A stretch of 55,352 nucleotides of DNA from Burkholderia sp. IMCC1007 (GCF_027257875.1 NZ_JAPVQY010000054.1:1-55352); one strand, 5' to 3'; shown: positions 33,216-43,045, counted from the first letter of the stretch. Numbers and translations are program-made. The notes: generated from the sequence alone by a model not told the origin.

Positions 33216-34690
33216 ACGCTTCGATCCTCATCATCGCGGCGTTCGCCGTGTTCGCGCTCGCGATCGGCGTGATGGCGCGGCGCGGCCGCAAGCTCACGCT
33301 CGAGCAATGGGCGGTCGGCGGGCGCGGCTTCGGTTCGCTGCTCACGTTCCTGCTGATGGCCGGCGAGGCGTTCTCGACGTTCTCGTTCCTCGGCGCGAGC
33401 GGCTGGACCTACAGCAAGGGCGTGCCCGCCTTCTACATCCTGTCGTACGGCTGCCTCGCGTTCGTGATCGGCTACTGGATGCTGCCGGCGATCTGGCGCT
33501 TCGCGAAGGAGCGCGGGCTCGTGTCGTTCGCCGACTACTTCGCGGCGAAGTACGACAGCCGCGCGATCGGCGTGCTGGTGTCGATCGTCGCGGTGTTCGC
33601 GATGGTGTCGCTGCTGATGATCCAGTTGCGCGGGCTCGGCGTGATCGTGTCGGAGATGTCGTACGGGCTGATTCCGCAGTCGGCCGCGATCTGGATCGCC
33701 GCGACGCTGATGGCCGTGTACATGGTCGTGTCGGGCATTCACGGCTCGGCGAGCATCGCGATCTTCAAGGACGTGCTGATCCTCGCGATCGCGATCTTCC
33801 TCGGCCTGTACCTGCCGATGCATTACTACGGCGGCCTCGGCGAGATGTTCGCGAAGATCGACGCCGTGCATCCGGAGCTGCTGCGCATGCCCGAGCACGG
33901 CTTCAACCTGAGCTGGTACAACTCGACGATCCTGCTCACGTCGCTCGGCTACTACCTGTATCCGCACGGCTTCACCGCGATCTACGTCGCGAAGGACGAA
34001 CGCGCGCTGCGCCGCAACGTGATCCTGATGCCGCTGTACCAGGTGCTGATCGCGTTCCTGTTCCTCGTCGGCTTCGCGGCCGTGATGACGGTGCACGGGC
34101 TCGAAGGCGCGCAGACCGACCTCGCGCTGCTGCGTCTCGTCAAGCAGACGTTCCCCGCGTGGTTCGTCGGCATCGTCGGCGGCACGGGCCTGTTGACGGC
34201 GCTGGTGCCGGGCTCGCTGATCATGCTGAACGCATCGACGACGATCGCACGCAACATCTACCGCGAAGGCTTCGCGCCGAACGCGACCGACCGCGAGGTG
34301 ACGCGCGTCGCGCGGATCGCGCTGCCGATCTTCACGCTGGTGGTCGTGTACTTCGTGCTGCGCGGCGGCGCGACCTTCGTCACGCTCGCGATCTTCTCGT
34401 CGAGCCTGCTCACGCAGCTCGTGCCGATGCTCGCGTCGAGCTTCCTGAAGCGGCCGTTCGGCACGCGCGAAGGCGCGTTCGCGGGGATCGTCGCCGGCGC
34501 GATCGTGATCGCGATGACCAACTACTACGGCGTGACGCTCGCGTCGCTGTTCCCCGGTGCATCGAGCACGATCACGTCGATCAACCCCGGGCTCGTCGCG
34601 CTCGCCGTGAATGCGGTGATCTTCATCGCGGTCAGCGCGGTGCAGCGCAAGCTGAAGGCACGGATTGCCGCGCCGGCCCGCTCCGCGTAA
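33212..34690 (+). CDS. Sodium:solute symporter (SSS family)
   Basis: This 492-residue transporter has about 13 membrane segments. WAVGGRGFGSLLTFLLMAGE near residue 35 and the later LTALVPGSLIMLNASTTIARNIYR are SSS-family signatures. It should couple Na+ entry to uptake of a small organic solute. The gene is coupled to DUF3311, follows a porin and is followed by an amidohydrolase, suggesting uptake of the amidohydrolase substrate (a nucleobase or N-heterocycle is plausible but not shown). A good intrinsic terminator follows. Confidence 0.88.
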   Translation: MNASILIIAAFAVFALAIGVMARRGRKLTLEQWAVGGRGFGSLLTFLLMAGEAFSTFSFLGASGWTYSKGVPAFYILSYGCLAFVIGYWMLPAIWRFAKERGLVSFADYFAAKYDSRAIGVLVSIVAVFAMVSLLMIQLRGLGVIVSEMSYGLIPQSAAIWIAATLMAVYMVVSGIHGSASIAIFKDVLILAIAIFLGLYLPMHYYGGLGEMFAKIDAVHPELLRMPEHGFNLSWYNSTILLTSLGYYLYPHGFTAIYVAKDERALRRNVILMPLYQVLIAFLFLVGFAAVMTVHGLEGAQTDLALLRLVKQTFPAWFVGIVGGTGLLTALVPGSLIMLNASTTIARNIYREGFAPNATDREVTRVARIALPIFTLVVVYFVLRGGATFVTLAIFSSSLLTQLVPMLASSFLKRPFGTREGAFAGIVAGAIVIAMTNYYGVTLASLFPGASSTITSINPGLVALAVNAVIFIAVSAVQRKLKARIAAPARSA

Positions 34691-34717
34691 CACGCCGTAT
34701 CGCGTGCGGTCGCCAGG

Positions 34718-34744
34718 CCGCCGGGTTACCGCCCGGCGGTTTTT
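34718..34744 (+). terminator. Intrinsic terminator after the symporter
   Basis: CCGCCGGG (34718-34725) pairs with CCCGGCGG (34732-34739) around a 6-base loop, followed by TTTTT (34740-34744). It lies 28 bp after the symporter stop and separates it from the amidohydrolase gene. Confidence 0.88.
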
Positions 34745-34793
34745 CGATTCGACGGCACCCGACTCATTTCGAATCAGAACAGGACACCAAGCG

Positions 34794-36254
34794 ATGACTA
34801 CCGAGGACAAGCGCGAAGCAATCGACACGCTGATCGCACACGGCTGCGTGATCACGATGGATGCGCAGCGGCGCGTGATCGAGAACGGCGCGGTTGCCGT
34901 GAAGGAGAAGCGCATCGTCGCCGTCGGCGACACGGCCGAGCTCCAGGCACGCTACCGTGCCGCTCGCACGATCGATGCACGCCGCAAGGCCGTGCTGCCG
35001 GGCCTGATCGATTCGCATGCGCACGCGGGCCACGCGATGCTGCGCACGATCGGCGGCGCGGACGGCGATGCATGGTCGGCCGCGGCCGAGACGATCTATA
35101 CGCGCGCGTCGGACGAAGCGTTCTGGGAAACCGAATCGCATCTCGCGGCGCTCGAACGGCTGAAGGCCGGCGTGACGACGGGCGTGTCGCTGCTCGGCGG
35201 CGGCAACTCGATCATGCGCGTCGACGATCCGGTCTACGCGCGTCGCCATTGCGATGCGGTGGTGCGCACCGGCACGCGCTCGATCGTCGCGGTGGGCCCG
35301 TCGCGGCCGCCCGCGCCGCGTGCGTACACGCGCCACACGCCGGACGGCAGCGACACGCGCGACATCGATTTCGACACGATGTACGACGTATGCGAAGACA
35401 TCGTCGACGCGTGCCACGGCGATGCCGACGGCCGGATCCGGATCGCGCTGACGCTGCCCGTGTACGGGCCCGAGCACGACCCTGAACTTGCGCAATACGA
35501 ACGCGATTTCCGCGATCAGGCGGCCCGCTACGGCGCGCTGGCACGCGCGCGCGGCCTGACCTTCACGCAGGACGGCCACCGCGCCGGCACGCTCGCGTTC
35601 GCGCATCGCGAGCTGGGGCTGCTCGGCCCGACGTCGTTCATGTCGCACAGCATCGACCTGACCGACGACGACATCGCCGCGTGCGTCGAAACCGGCACCG
35701 CGATCATCCACAACCCGAGCGCGATCATGTCGATCATCGGCCGCTGCCCGGTGCCCGAGCTGATCGATGCGGGCGTGACCGTTGCGATCGCATCGGACGG
35801 CGCGGCGCCCGATCGCGGCTACGACATGTTCCGCCACATGTGGCAGTGCATGCATTACCACCGCCGGCACTTCCGCGATCCGGACGTGCTGCCGCACGGC
35901 AAGGTGCTCGAGATGGTGACGATCGATGCGGCGAAGGCGCTGTCGCTCGATCACGAGATCGGTTCGCTCGAAGCCGGCAAGCTCGCGGACATCATCCTCG
36001 TCGACCTGTTCCGCCCGCACATGATGCCGATGAACATGCCCGTGTATCGCGTGACGTGCTTCGCGAACGCGGCCGACGTATGCATGACGATGGTCGGCGG
36101 CCGGGTGCTGATGGACGATCGTCGCGTGTTGTCGGTCGACGAAGGCGAGATTCTGGAACGCGTGAACGAAGTGGCGGAAACGATGATCGCGCGCAGCGGG
36201 TTGCGCCATCTGCTCGACGAGCCGAAGACGCTGTGGGGGCGCAGTCACTACTAA
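34794..36254 (+). CDS. ATZ/TRZ-type amidohydrolase (metal-dependent deaminase/chlorohydrolase family)
   Basis: This 486-residue amidohydrolase-superfamily enzyme is of the cytosine/guanine deaminase-TrzN group. The N-terminal barrel metal ligands are H75 and H77 (SHAHAGH). Further ligand or catalytic candidates are H262, H285 (SHSID) and D335 (ASDG). The C-terminal small domain ends with the LEAGKLADIILVDL motif. It probably deaminates or hydrolyses an N-containing ring compound. The ATG at 34794 begins family homology; an earlier in-frame start runs through the terminator. It carries its own promoter after the terminator, though none is obvious. Confidence 0.86.
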   Translation: MTTEDKREAIDTLIAHGCVITMDAQRRVIENGAVAVKEKRIVAVGDTAELQARYRAARTIDARRKAVLPGLIDSHAHAGHAMLRTIGGADGDAWSAAAETIYTRASDEAFWETESHLAALERLKAGVTTGVSLLGGGNSIMRVDDPVYARRHCDAVVRTGTRSIVAVGPSRPPAPRAYTRHTPDGSDTRDIDFDTMYDVCEDIVDACHGDADGRIRIALTLPVYGPEHDPELAQYERDFRDQAARYGALARARGLTFTQDGHRAGTLAFAHRELGLLGPTSFMSHSIDLTDDDIAACVETGTAIIHNPSAIMSIIGRCPVPELIDAGVTVAIASDGAAPDRGYDMFRHMWQCMHYHRRHFRDPDVLPHGKVLEMVTIDAAKALSLDHEIGSLEAGKLADIILVDLFRPHMMPMNMPVYRVTCFANAADVCMTMVGGRVLMDDRRVLSVDEGEILERVNEVAETMIARSGLRHLLDEPKTLWGRSHY

Positions 36255-36313
36255 GCGGTCGATCGTAAGCCGATGGATCGGCCGGCTCGGGCCCAGCGCG
36301 GCCCGAGCCGGTT

Positions 36314-36409
36314 GCATCACGCGCCGAGCGCATCACACGGCGAGCGCATCACACGGCGAGCGCATCACGCCGCAACCGCACCACCGCGCAACCGCATCAC
36401 GCGGCGACC
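36314..36409. repeat. 16-bp tandem repeat, 6 copies, overlapping the chemoreceptor stop codon
   Basis: Units such as GCATCACACGGCGAGC occur at 36314, 36330, 36346, 36362, 36378 and 36394. The TCA at the fourth to sixth base is the chemoreceptor stop (36397-36399) in the sixth unit and is in the same place in most others. The array fills the convergent gap between the amidohydrolase and the chemoreceptor. Confidence 0.92.
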
Positions 36410-37959
36410 GCGTCGCGCAGGCGAAATTGCGCGACGGCATCGCTGAGCCGCGCGCCCTGCTCGTCGAGCGACAGCGCCGCGGCCGCCGCCTCTTCGACGA
36501 GCGCCGCATTGCGCTGCATCGTCTGTTCCATCTGGATGACCGCCGCGTTCACCTGCTCGATGCCGGACGTTTGCTCGTCGAATGCGATGCTGGTTTCGTT
36601 CATGATCGCATTGACGCGCTCGACCGCGGCCACGAGCTCGGTCATCGCCGTACCGGCCCGCGCGACGAGGCCGCTGCCGTCTTCGACGCGTTGCGCCGAA
36701 TGGCCGATGAGCTCGCGGATCTCCTTCGCCGCCGACGCGCAGCGCTGCGCGAGCCCGCGCACCTCGGTCGCGACGACCGCGAACCCGCGCCCCTGTTCAC
36801 CCGCGCGTGCCGCTTCGACGGCGGCGTTCAGCGCGAGGATGTTGGTCTGGAACGCGATGCTCTCGATCACGCCGACGATGCCCGAGATCCGCGCGGAGCT
36901 GTGCGAGATCGCCGACATCGTTTCGACGACGCGCTGCATCGCATCGCCGCCGCGCGCCGCGATGCCGGCCGCGCCTTCCGCGTAGGTGCGCGCATCGCGC
37001 GCGTTGTCCGCGTTCTGCCGCACGGTGGCGGTCAGTTGCTCGACGCTCGCGGCGGCCTGCTGCAGCGACACCGCCTGCTGCTCGGTGCGCGCCGACAGGT
37101 CGACGTTGCCGCTCGCGATCGTGCGGACGTCGCCGACGATCGTCTCCGTGCTAGCGCGAACCTGGTTCACCGTGTCGACGAGGCCATCCTGCATCCGCTT
37201 CAGCGCGCCGAGCAGATACGCCATTTCGTTTTCGCCGGGAATGACGACGGTGCCGGTGAGGTCGCCTTTCGAGATCCTGTCGAAATGGTCGACGGCGAGA
37301 TGGATCGGCTCGATGATCGCCTTCGCGAGCATGCGCTGCGCGAAGAAGCCGACGACGAGCGCGAGTGCGGCGACCGCCGCCATCGCCCACACGATCCGAT
37401 GAAAGCGCTCGCCGGCCGCGTCGTAGCGGGCCTTCTGCCGTGACACCTGGAACGATTCCAGCGCGTCGATCGCGTGCTGGTAGGCGGGGAACAGCGCAGG
37501 CGGCGCGGTGCGCTGCGTATCGAGGAAGTCGAATGCATTGTCCTGGTCGAGCTGCGAGAGCGCCTTCAGGAACACCTGGTCGAGCAGCGCGCGCCGGTGG
37601 GTCTGCAGCGTATCGAACAACTGCTGCTCGTCGGCGCTGCGTGCATGCAGCCGCGCGTACGCGTCGAGTTCGTCGTTGCTCTGCTTGAGGAGCGCATGGA
37701 GTTGCTCGATCTCGGCCTTGGCCGGCTGGCCCGCGCTGATGATCCGCGCGACGTCGCTGACGCGCTCGCGCAGCACGAGCATGCGCTCGGAGCTGGTCTT
37801 CAGGTGCAGCAGCGACGCGGTATCGTCGCGATACATCGCTTCGAGCGAGCCGTTGCCCGCATAGAGCGCGGCGATGCCGGCGCCGACGACCAGCACGAGC
37901 AGGACGGTATAGCCGGCGACGGTCGCGACGAGGCCGCCGCGGATAGAGAGTTTTCGCAT
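36397..37959 (-). CDS. Methyl-accepting chemotaxis protein
   Basis: This 520-residue chemoreceptor has TM1 at about 10-34, a four-helix periplasmic sensor (about 35-188), TM2 at about 189-208, then HAMP and a long cytoplasmic coiled coil. The signalling tip is intact (IESIAFQTNILALNAAVEAA then GEQGRGFAVVATEVRGLAQR). It has no C-terminal NWETF pentapeptide. AAGGGAA precedes the ATG at 37957-37959. The ligand is unknown. The last codons lie in a 16-bp tandem array that repeats the stop region. Confidence 0.9.
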   Translation of the reverse strand: MRKLSIRGGLVATVAGYTVLLVLVVGAGIAALYAGNGSLEAMYRDDTASLLHLKTSSERMLVLRERVSDVARIISAGQPAKAEIEQLHALLKQSNDELDAYARLHARSADEQQLFDTLQTHRRALLDQVFLKALSQLDQDNAFDFLDTQRTAPPALFPAYQHAIDALESFQVSRQKARYDAAGERFHRIVWAMAAVAALALVVGFFAQRMLAKAIIEPIHLAVDHFDRISKGDLTGTVVIPGENEMAYLLGALKRMQDGLVDTVNQVRASTETIVGDVRTIASGNVDLSARTEQQAVSLQQAAASVEQLTATVRQNADNARDARTYAEGAAGIAARGGDAMQRVVETMSAISHSSARISGIVGVIESIAFQTNILALNAAVEAARAGEQGRGFAVVATEVRGLAQRCASAAKEIRELIGHSAQRVEDGSGLVARAGTAMTELVAAVERVNAIMNETSIAFDEQTSGIEQVNAAVIQMEQTMQRNAALVEEAAAAALSLDEQGARLSDAVAQFRLRDAVAA

Positions 37960-38210
37960 GACGTTCCCTTGCCGGCGGCCGGAACGGTGGCCGATGGCGG
38001 ATATGGATTCATTCCGGATCACGAACGACGCGCGCCGCGATACGACGCGGCGCGATTGGGCTGCGAACGGGTTAACGGCGGGGAAGACGGGGAAGTTTTA
38101 TCTGAACGCGACGCGAATCTGAACGAATGCGACCGCGCACGGGCGTGCGGGGCGGGGCGAATCCGGCGGCCGAATCGAAGACGATCGCGGCCGCCGGACC
38201 CGCGTGACCG

Positions 38211-39685
38211 TCAGCTTCCGGTGCGGAAGCCCAGCGCGGCCGCCTTCGCGCGCAGTTCGGCGAAGCGGTCGGCCGCGGGATTCATCGCCATCTGCGACGG
38301 ATCGATGCCGGACACCGAGCTGGACGGCGCCGGCGCGCTCGCGCCCGCGCACAGCGTGCCGAACGGCCCTGGCGCGACCGTGAACGCCGGCGCGTCCGCG
38401 CGCGGCGCGTCGCTGAAGTCGAGCGCGTAAGCGAGATTGACCGTCGCCGGATCGCTGCCGCGCACGCCGAGCGGCGGCAGCCCGAAGCGCCATTGCAGCA
38501 GCGCGTGAATCGAGCTCGGTCGAACGGATAGCGTGTCACCGTGCCGGCGCGCACGCGCGGGCCGAGCAGCGCAAGCGGCACGCGAAAGCCGAGCTTGCCG
38601 TCGTTGCCGACCGCGAGCTCGTTGTTGCTGATCGGCCGGATCGGCGGCACCACGTGCTCGAGAAAGCCGCCCCATTCGTCGTACACGACGATCATCAGCG
38701 TGCGGCTCCACGCGGGGCTCGTGCGCAGCGCGTCATATACCTGGTTCAGGAACGCCTGCCCGTCGCGGATGTCCGCGTGCGGATGATCGTCCGACGAATT
38801 GCCTTGCCCCTCGCCGGTGAAAGCCGGATCGACCATGCAGAACGGCGGCAGCGTGCCCGCCGCCGCGTCCGACAGGAAGGTCGGGAACGTATGCGAGATG
38901 CCGAGATAGCGGGTGCCGTACAGCGCGGTGAACGGGATGTCGCGATAGTAGTAACTGCAACCCACCTTCGCATCGCTCAGGTTGTCCCAGATCGTGCGCA
39001 GCGACGAATTGTCCGTGCTGTCGTCGAGGCGATCGGTGGCCCCGCTGTGCAGGTACAGCCGATTCGGGAACGTGCTGGTCAGGGCGCCGCAGAAATAGAA
39101 GTCGCCGATGGTGTAGTTGCTCGCCACCGCGCTGAAGAACGGCAGGTCGGCCGACGTGTAATAGCCGATCGGGAGCAGATCGCCCTGGTGCAGGCTCGTT
39201 CCCGGCGTCAGGAGCCAGCCGTTCATCGCGCCCGATGCCAGTTGCGTGCGCGCGCCCTGGTAGGTGTGGTTCGGGTCCTGGAACCCGCAGGCCTGGTAGC
39301 CGTACGCCGGATTGGCCGACAGCGCAAACGGCGCGTTGGTGCCGCCGAACGCGTCCTTGAATTGCTGATTCGCGGGCATGCCCTCCGCACTCGGCACCCA
39401 GCTCAGGTAGTGGTCGAACGAACGGTTTTCCATCGTGACCAGCACGATGTGGTCGATGCCGGAGTTCGCCGGGGCGGGCAGCGCCGGTCGCGGCAGGCTG
39501 TAGCGATCGCGGCCGTCCGGCGACGGGACATTGCCGACCGACGGCGCCGGCGCGTTGCCGTCCGGTCGATTGATGTCGCCGTCGCCGCCGCCGCAACCGG
39601 GGAGCGCCACACTGCCGGCGACCGCGGCCACGCCGGCGAGAAAACGGCGGCGATTGTAGTGGTGAGGGGCATGCTTGTCGTCCAT
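38211..39685 (-). pseudogene. Tat-exported lipoprotein phosphoesterase (acid phosphatase/phospholipase C family), frameshifted
   Basis: The PF04185-type phosphoesterase has RRRFLAGVAAVAG (Tat signal), a lipobox-like LPGC, the catalytic entry DHIVLVTMENRSFDHYLSW, a DDHPHADIRDGQ segment and YDEWGGFLEHVVPP. AAGGAGA precedes the ATG. Reading is lost after GTVTRYPFD near 38518: the frame continues into nonsense, while the proper C-terminus (SSIHALLQWRFGLPPLGVRG onward to a stop at 38211) is in another frame. One missing C (GACCGAGC instead of GACCCGAGC) would restore a protein of about 491 residues. This is either a real inactivating mutation or a base-call error. Confidence 0.8.
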
Positions 39686-39719
39686 GGCAACGTCTCCTTG
39701 ATTATTCGATGCGGGGTCG

Positions 39720-39739
39720 CGCATCGCGGCCGCGATGCG
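39720..39739. other. 20-bp perfect palindrome in a gene-free stretch
   Basis: CGCATCGCGGCCGCGATGCG lies upstream of the phosphoesterase gene within the 446-bp divergent spacer 39686-40131. A small CTGCT-TCGG-AGCAG hairpin follows at 39751-39764. Nothing else coding was recognised in this spacer. Confidence 0.4.
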
Positions 39740-40131
39740 ACGCGCGCTCGCTGCTTCGGAGCAGTGCGAGCCGACGCTTGGCGCAAGCTTCATGCCTGTC
39801 GGACGCGGTCGATACGTCGTGTCATGTGGATCGCCGCGAGTGCGACGCGCGCGCTCGGCAAGCCGGCGGCGCGGGCTGGAAACACGGGGTGTCGTCGCAC
39901 GTGTTCGATGCACTGCATCATGAAGCGGATCGTTGAGCGCGAAACCTTCGCCGAACGATCGATCGACGCGATTGCACACATCGTTGGTCAAAAGGAATCG
40001 ACGGCTTGCCGGGCCGACGGCGCACGGTCGACACTCACCGGCGGTGTGCGGGTATCGTGGCCCGACCAATGCCGATGGTTGCGCGCCGGCGGACATGCTA
40101 GGATTTCCGTCAAACAACTTCGGAGACTGCC

Positions 40132-40515
40132 ATGCCGTTCATCTGCGAGAACGTTGAATGCCGTGCGGTGCTGGCTCGAGGGCAGGTCCGGTCCCGTCAG
40201 GAGGACGCGGGCTGGTGCTTCTACTGCCCGGACTGCAATACGCGGAACGCGTTGAAGGATATCGGCACGATCGGCGGCCCGGCCGAGCTGGTGCAGCCGG
40301 AGGGCACCAGTCTGCCGCACCGGATCATCGCGGCGGCCCGGCCACTGGAAGACGGCAGATATGCGGCGCAGTTGCGCGTGCAGCGCGCGCTCGCGGTGAA
40401 GGGAACCTACGCGGCCGAGGAGCATTGGGACGAGCTGGGCGTGTTCCCCGATGCGCAAGAGGCCGTCGCGCATGCGAAGTCGTTTGCAACGGAATTGCTG
40501 GCATCGACCGCGTAA
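40132..40515 (+). CDS. Small Cys-rich (zinc-ribbon-like) protein of unknown function
   Basis: This 127-residue protein has Cys at 5, 10, 29, 32 and 35. The CxxxxC and CxxCxxC spacing in the first 36 residues looks like a treble-clef or zinc-ribbon site. The rest is an alpha/beta domain with the pattern HRIIAAARPLEDGRYAAQLR and a C-terminal helix, resembling small stress-related or DUF domains, but I cannot name the family. CGGAGA precedes the ATG. It is monocistronic and ends at a strong bidirectional hairpin. Confidence 0.72.
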   Translation: MPFICENVECRAVLARGQVRSRQEDAGWCFYCPDCNTRNALKDIGTIGGPAELVQPEGTSLPHRIIAAARPLEDGRYAAQLRVQRALAVKGTYAAEEHWDELGVFPDAQEAVAHAKSFATELLASTA

Positions 40516-40582
40516 TGCCCGATGATCGAGCGTCGGGCCCGCCCGGTTTCGACGGCTCGATTGCCTGATGCGACGAACGAAG

Positions 40583-40616
40583 AAGCGGCGTCGTGCATTC
40601 GCGCACGACGCCGCTT
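40583..40616. terminator. Bidirectional hairpin terminator
   Basis: AAGCGGCGTCGTGC (40583-40596) pairs perfectly with GCACGACGCCGCTT (40603-40616) around a 6-base loop, between convergent genes ending at 40515 and 40649. T or A runs are short (AGAA before, TTT after). Confidence 0.75.
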
Positions 40617-40648
40617 TGCGTGTTCCGTCCGTGTTCCGTTCGCGTTCG

Positions 40649-41419
40649 TCAGTTGTAGATATCGAACGAGAAATACTTCTTCGCGATCCGCTGATACGTA
40701 CCGTCCTGAATCAGGCTCGCGAGCGCGTCGTTGATCTGCTTGCGCAGCGCGTCGTCGTCCTTGCGCATGCCGATCGCCGAGCCGACGCCGAGCGTCTTCG
40801 GATCCTGCAGCGCCGGCCCCGCGAACTCGAAGTTCGCGCCCTTCGGCGTCTTCAGGAAGCCGAGGTCGGCCTGTACCGACGATTGCAGCGATGCGTCGAG
40901 CCGCCCCGCTATCAGGTCCTGGTAGACGAGATCCTGCGTCTGGTACGTGCGCACGATCACGCCCTTCGGTTCCCAGTACGTGCGCGCATAGGTTTCCTGC
41001 GTCGTTCCCTGCTCGACGCCGACGCTCTTGCCGGCCAGCGATGCGGCCGTCGGCTGCAGGTTCGCGCCGCGCCGCGCGACGAGCCGGGGCGGCACGTTGT
41101 TGATCTTGTCGGTGAACGCAATCTGCGCGAGGCGCTTCTCCGTCACGCTCATCGACGACAGCACGCCGTCGAACTTGCGCGCCTTCAGCGCGGGAATCAT
41201 CCCGTCGAACGCATTCTCGACCCACACGCAGCGCACCTTCATGCGTTCGCAGATCGCGTTGCCGAGGTCGATGTCGAAGCCGACGAGCTTGCCGTCGGGC
41301 GCGAGCGATTCGAACGGCGCATAGCTGGGATCGACGCCGAAGCGCAGGACGGCAGGGTCCTTCGCGGCTGCGACGCCTGCCGTCAGCGCGAGCGCAACGG
41401 CCATGACGAGCTTTTTCAT
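40649..41419 (-). CDS. Periplasmic amino-acid-binding protein (HisJ/ArgT family)
   Basis: This 256-residue solute-binding protein has a signal peptide (about 1-19, cleavage AAA). The mature domain begins LRFGVDPSYAPFES and contains GFDIDLGNAICERM, both typical of cationic/polar amino-acid binding proteins. GGAGA precedes the ATG. No ABC permease or ATPase gene is adjacent, so it is an orphan that must work with a system encoded elsewhere or act as a sensor ligand. A strong hairpin ends the transcript. Confidence 0.88.
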   Translation of the reverse strand: MKKLVMAVALALTAGVAAAKDPAVLRFGVDPSYAPFESLAPDGKLVGFDIDLGNAICERMKVRCVWVENAFDGMIPALKARKFDGVLSSMSVTEKRLAQIAFTDKINNVPPRLVARRGANLQPTAASLAGKSVGVEQGTTQETYARTYWEPKGVIVRTYQTQDLVYQDLIAGRLDASLQSSVQADLGFLKTPKGANFEFAGPALQDPKTLGVGSAIGMRKDDDALRKQINDALASLIQDGTYQRIAKKYFSFDIYN

Positions 41420-41561
41420 GGTGTCTCCATTTACCGGTTGGTTTTGTTCGAGTTGAAGCGAAACTGCGGCCGATTGGCGTGACCGCCCGCGCCCGGCCGT
41501 GCTGCGGGCGGTGGCCGGTCGCCGGAAGATGCCGGCGGCCGTCCGGGTCAGGGAATCCGGT

Positions 41562-42791
41562 TCAGTGCGAGGTGCCGGTGATGCGCGCCATGCTGCGCCG
41601 GTAGCCGGCAGGGGAGAACGTCGCGTTCAACGCGGCCATCGCGGCGATCACGCCGATGTGCACCCACCACGCGATCGCGAAGCCGCCGCCCGCGTCGCGC
41701 AGCCAGCCGATCAGCCAGGGGCTCGACGCGACGGTCAGGAATCCTATGCCCTGCACGAACGCGGCGAGCGCACCCGCGAGGCGCGCGTCCGGCAGGTGGT
41801 CGAGCGTGACGATCAGGCTCATCGAGAAGAAGCCGCCGAGCCCGACGCCGACGCTCGCGACCCATACCCCCGGTGAGAGCGCGGGCATCGTCGCGAAGCC
41901 GACGAAGCCGGCCGCCTGCAGCGCGAGCGTGAGCCACAGCACCGGGCGGCGATCGTGCGCGCGTTTCGCGAGCATCGGCATCGCCAGCGCGCCGGCCGCC
42001 TGGAACACCGCCATCCACGCGAGCAGGTTGCCGCTCGCCTGCGCGCTCATGCCGACGCTGCGATAAAACGCGGGCAGCCACGCGACCACGCTCGCGTAAC
42101 CGCTGTTGCTCAGGCCGAAGAACAGGGCGAGCTGCCATGCGCGCGGAATCTGCGCGAACGCGGCGACCGGCGCCGCTACCGCTGCCGCATGCGCGCTGTC
42201 GTGCGGCGCCTTCGCGCGCCACAGCGTGAGCGTGACGAGCGCGGGCACCGCCCATACCGACAACGACAGATGCCAGCCGCCGTGCGCGGCGAGCCACGGG
42301 CTCGCGACCGCGCCGAAGGCGCCGCCGCCGACCAGCGCGGCCGAATAGAGGCCCATCGCGAGCGGCAGCCGGTCGGCGAACCAGCGTTTCGCGAGGCCCG
42401 GCGCGAGCGACTGGATGACGGCGACGCCCGCGCCGGCGGCGATGGCCGTGACGATCAGCCCGGCGCTGCTGCCCGTCCACAGGCGGGCGATGCAACCGGC
42501 GGCGATCAGCGCCAGCGCGCCGGTCAGCGCGCGCTGCTCGCCGATGCGGCGCGCCAGTCCGACGCCGAAGCCGGCGACGACGCCCATCAGCACGAACGGC
42601 AGCGTGGTCAGCAGCGCGGCCGCGCGAAAGCCGAGGCCCGTGTCGGCGCGCACGAGGTCGAGCACGGGGCCGAACGCGGTCAGGAATGGCCGCAGGTTGA
42701 GGCCGGCCAGCACCAGCAGCGCGAGCGCGCCATAGGACACGGAAGCCGTATGCGGGCGGGGAACGGCTTGCGCGGTGCCGGGGTCGGTCAT
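41562..42791 (-). CDS. CynX/NimT-family MFS transporter
   Basis: This 409-residue major facilitator with about 12 membrane segments has the family N-terminus (LLVLAGLNLRPFLTAFGPVL) typical of CynX/NimT/YycB proteins (cyanate, 2-nitroimidazole). These are usually drug/anion permeases of uncertain substrate. It is monocistronic and minus strand, 142 bp upstream of the binding-protein gene start but not obviously linked. No regulator gene is intact nearby. Confidence 0.84.
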   Translation of the reverse strand: MTDPGTAQAVPRPHTASVSYGALALLVLAGLNLRPFLTAFGPVLDLVRADTGLGFRAAALLTTLPFVLMGVVAGFGVGLARRIGEQRALTGALALIAAGCIARLWTGSSAGLIVTAIAAGAGVAVIQSLAPGLAKRWFADRLPLAMGLYSAALVGGGAFGAVASPWLAAHGGWHLSLSVWAVPALVTLTLWRAKAPHDSAHAAAVAAPVAAFAQIPRAWQLALFFGLSNSGYASVVAWLPAFYRSVGMSAQASGNLLAWMAVFQAAGALAMPMLAKRAHDRRPVLWLTLALQAAGFVGFATMPALSPGVWVASVGVGLGGFFSMSLIVTLDHLPDARLAGALAAFVQGIGFLTVASSPWLIGWLRDAGGGFAIAWWVHIGVIAAMAALNATFSPAGYRRSMARITGTSH

Positions 42792-42953
42792 CGGAATGCT
42801 CCAGAGCGGGCCGAGAGGCCCTGTGATGCGATGCCGAAAGGGTAAAGGCGCGCGTCGCCAGTGGAAAATTAAATATTCGACTGGCGATCAGTGCGGAATG
42901 CGATGGTTGGGCGCGGTGTGACGGGGCCGGATGGGAGAGGCCGGCGGGGCGGG

Positions 42954-43030
42954 CGGCGAGCGGTCTGCGGTCTGCGGCGTGCGGGGAGCGGCGTGTGGGG
43001 AGCGGCGAGCGGCGTGCGGCGAGCGGGGGA
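42954..43030. repeat. 7-bp degenerate tandem repeat, 11 copies (CGGCGTG / CGGCGAG / CGGTCTG)
   Basis: Eleven 7-mers in register end 15 bp before the stop codon of the truncated XRE gene. The array is another 3'-end repeat in the window. Confidence 0.85.
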
Positions 43031-43045
43031 GGGAGCCGCGCGGCG

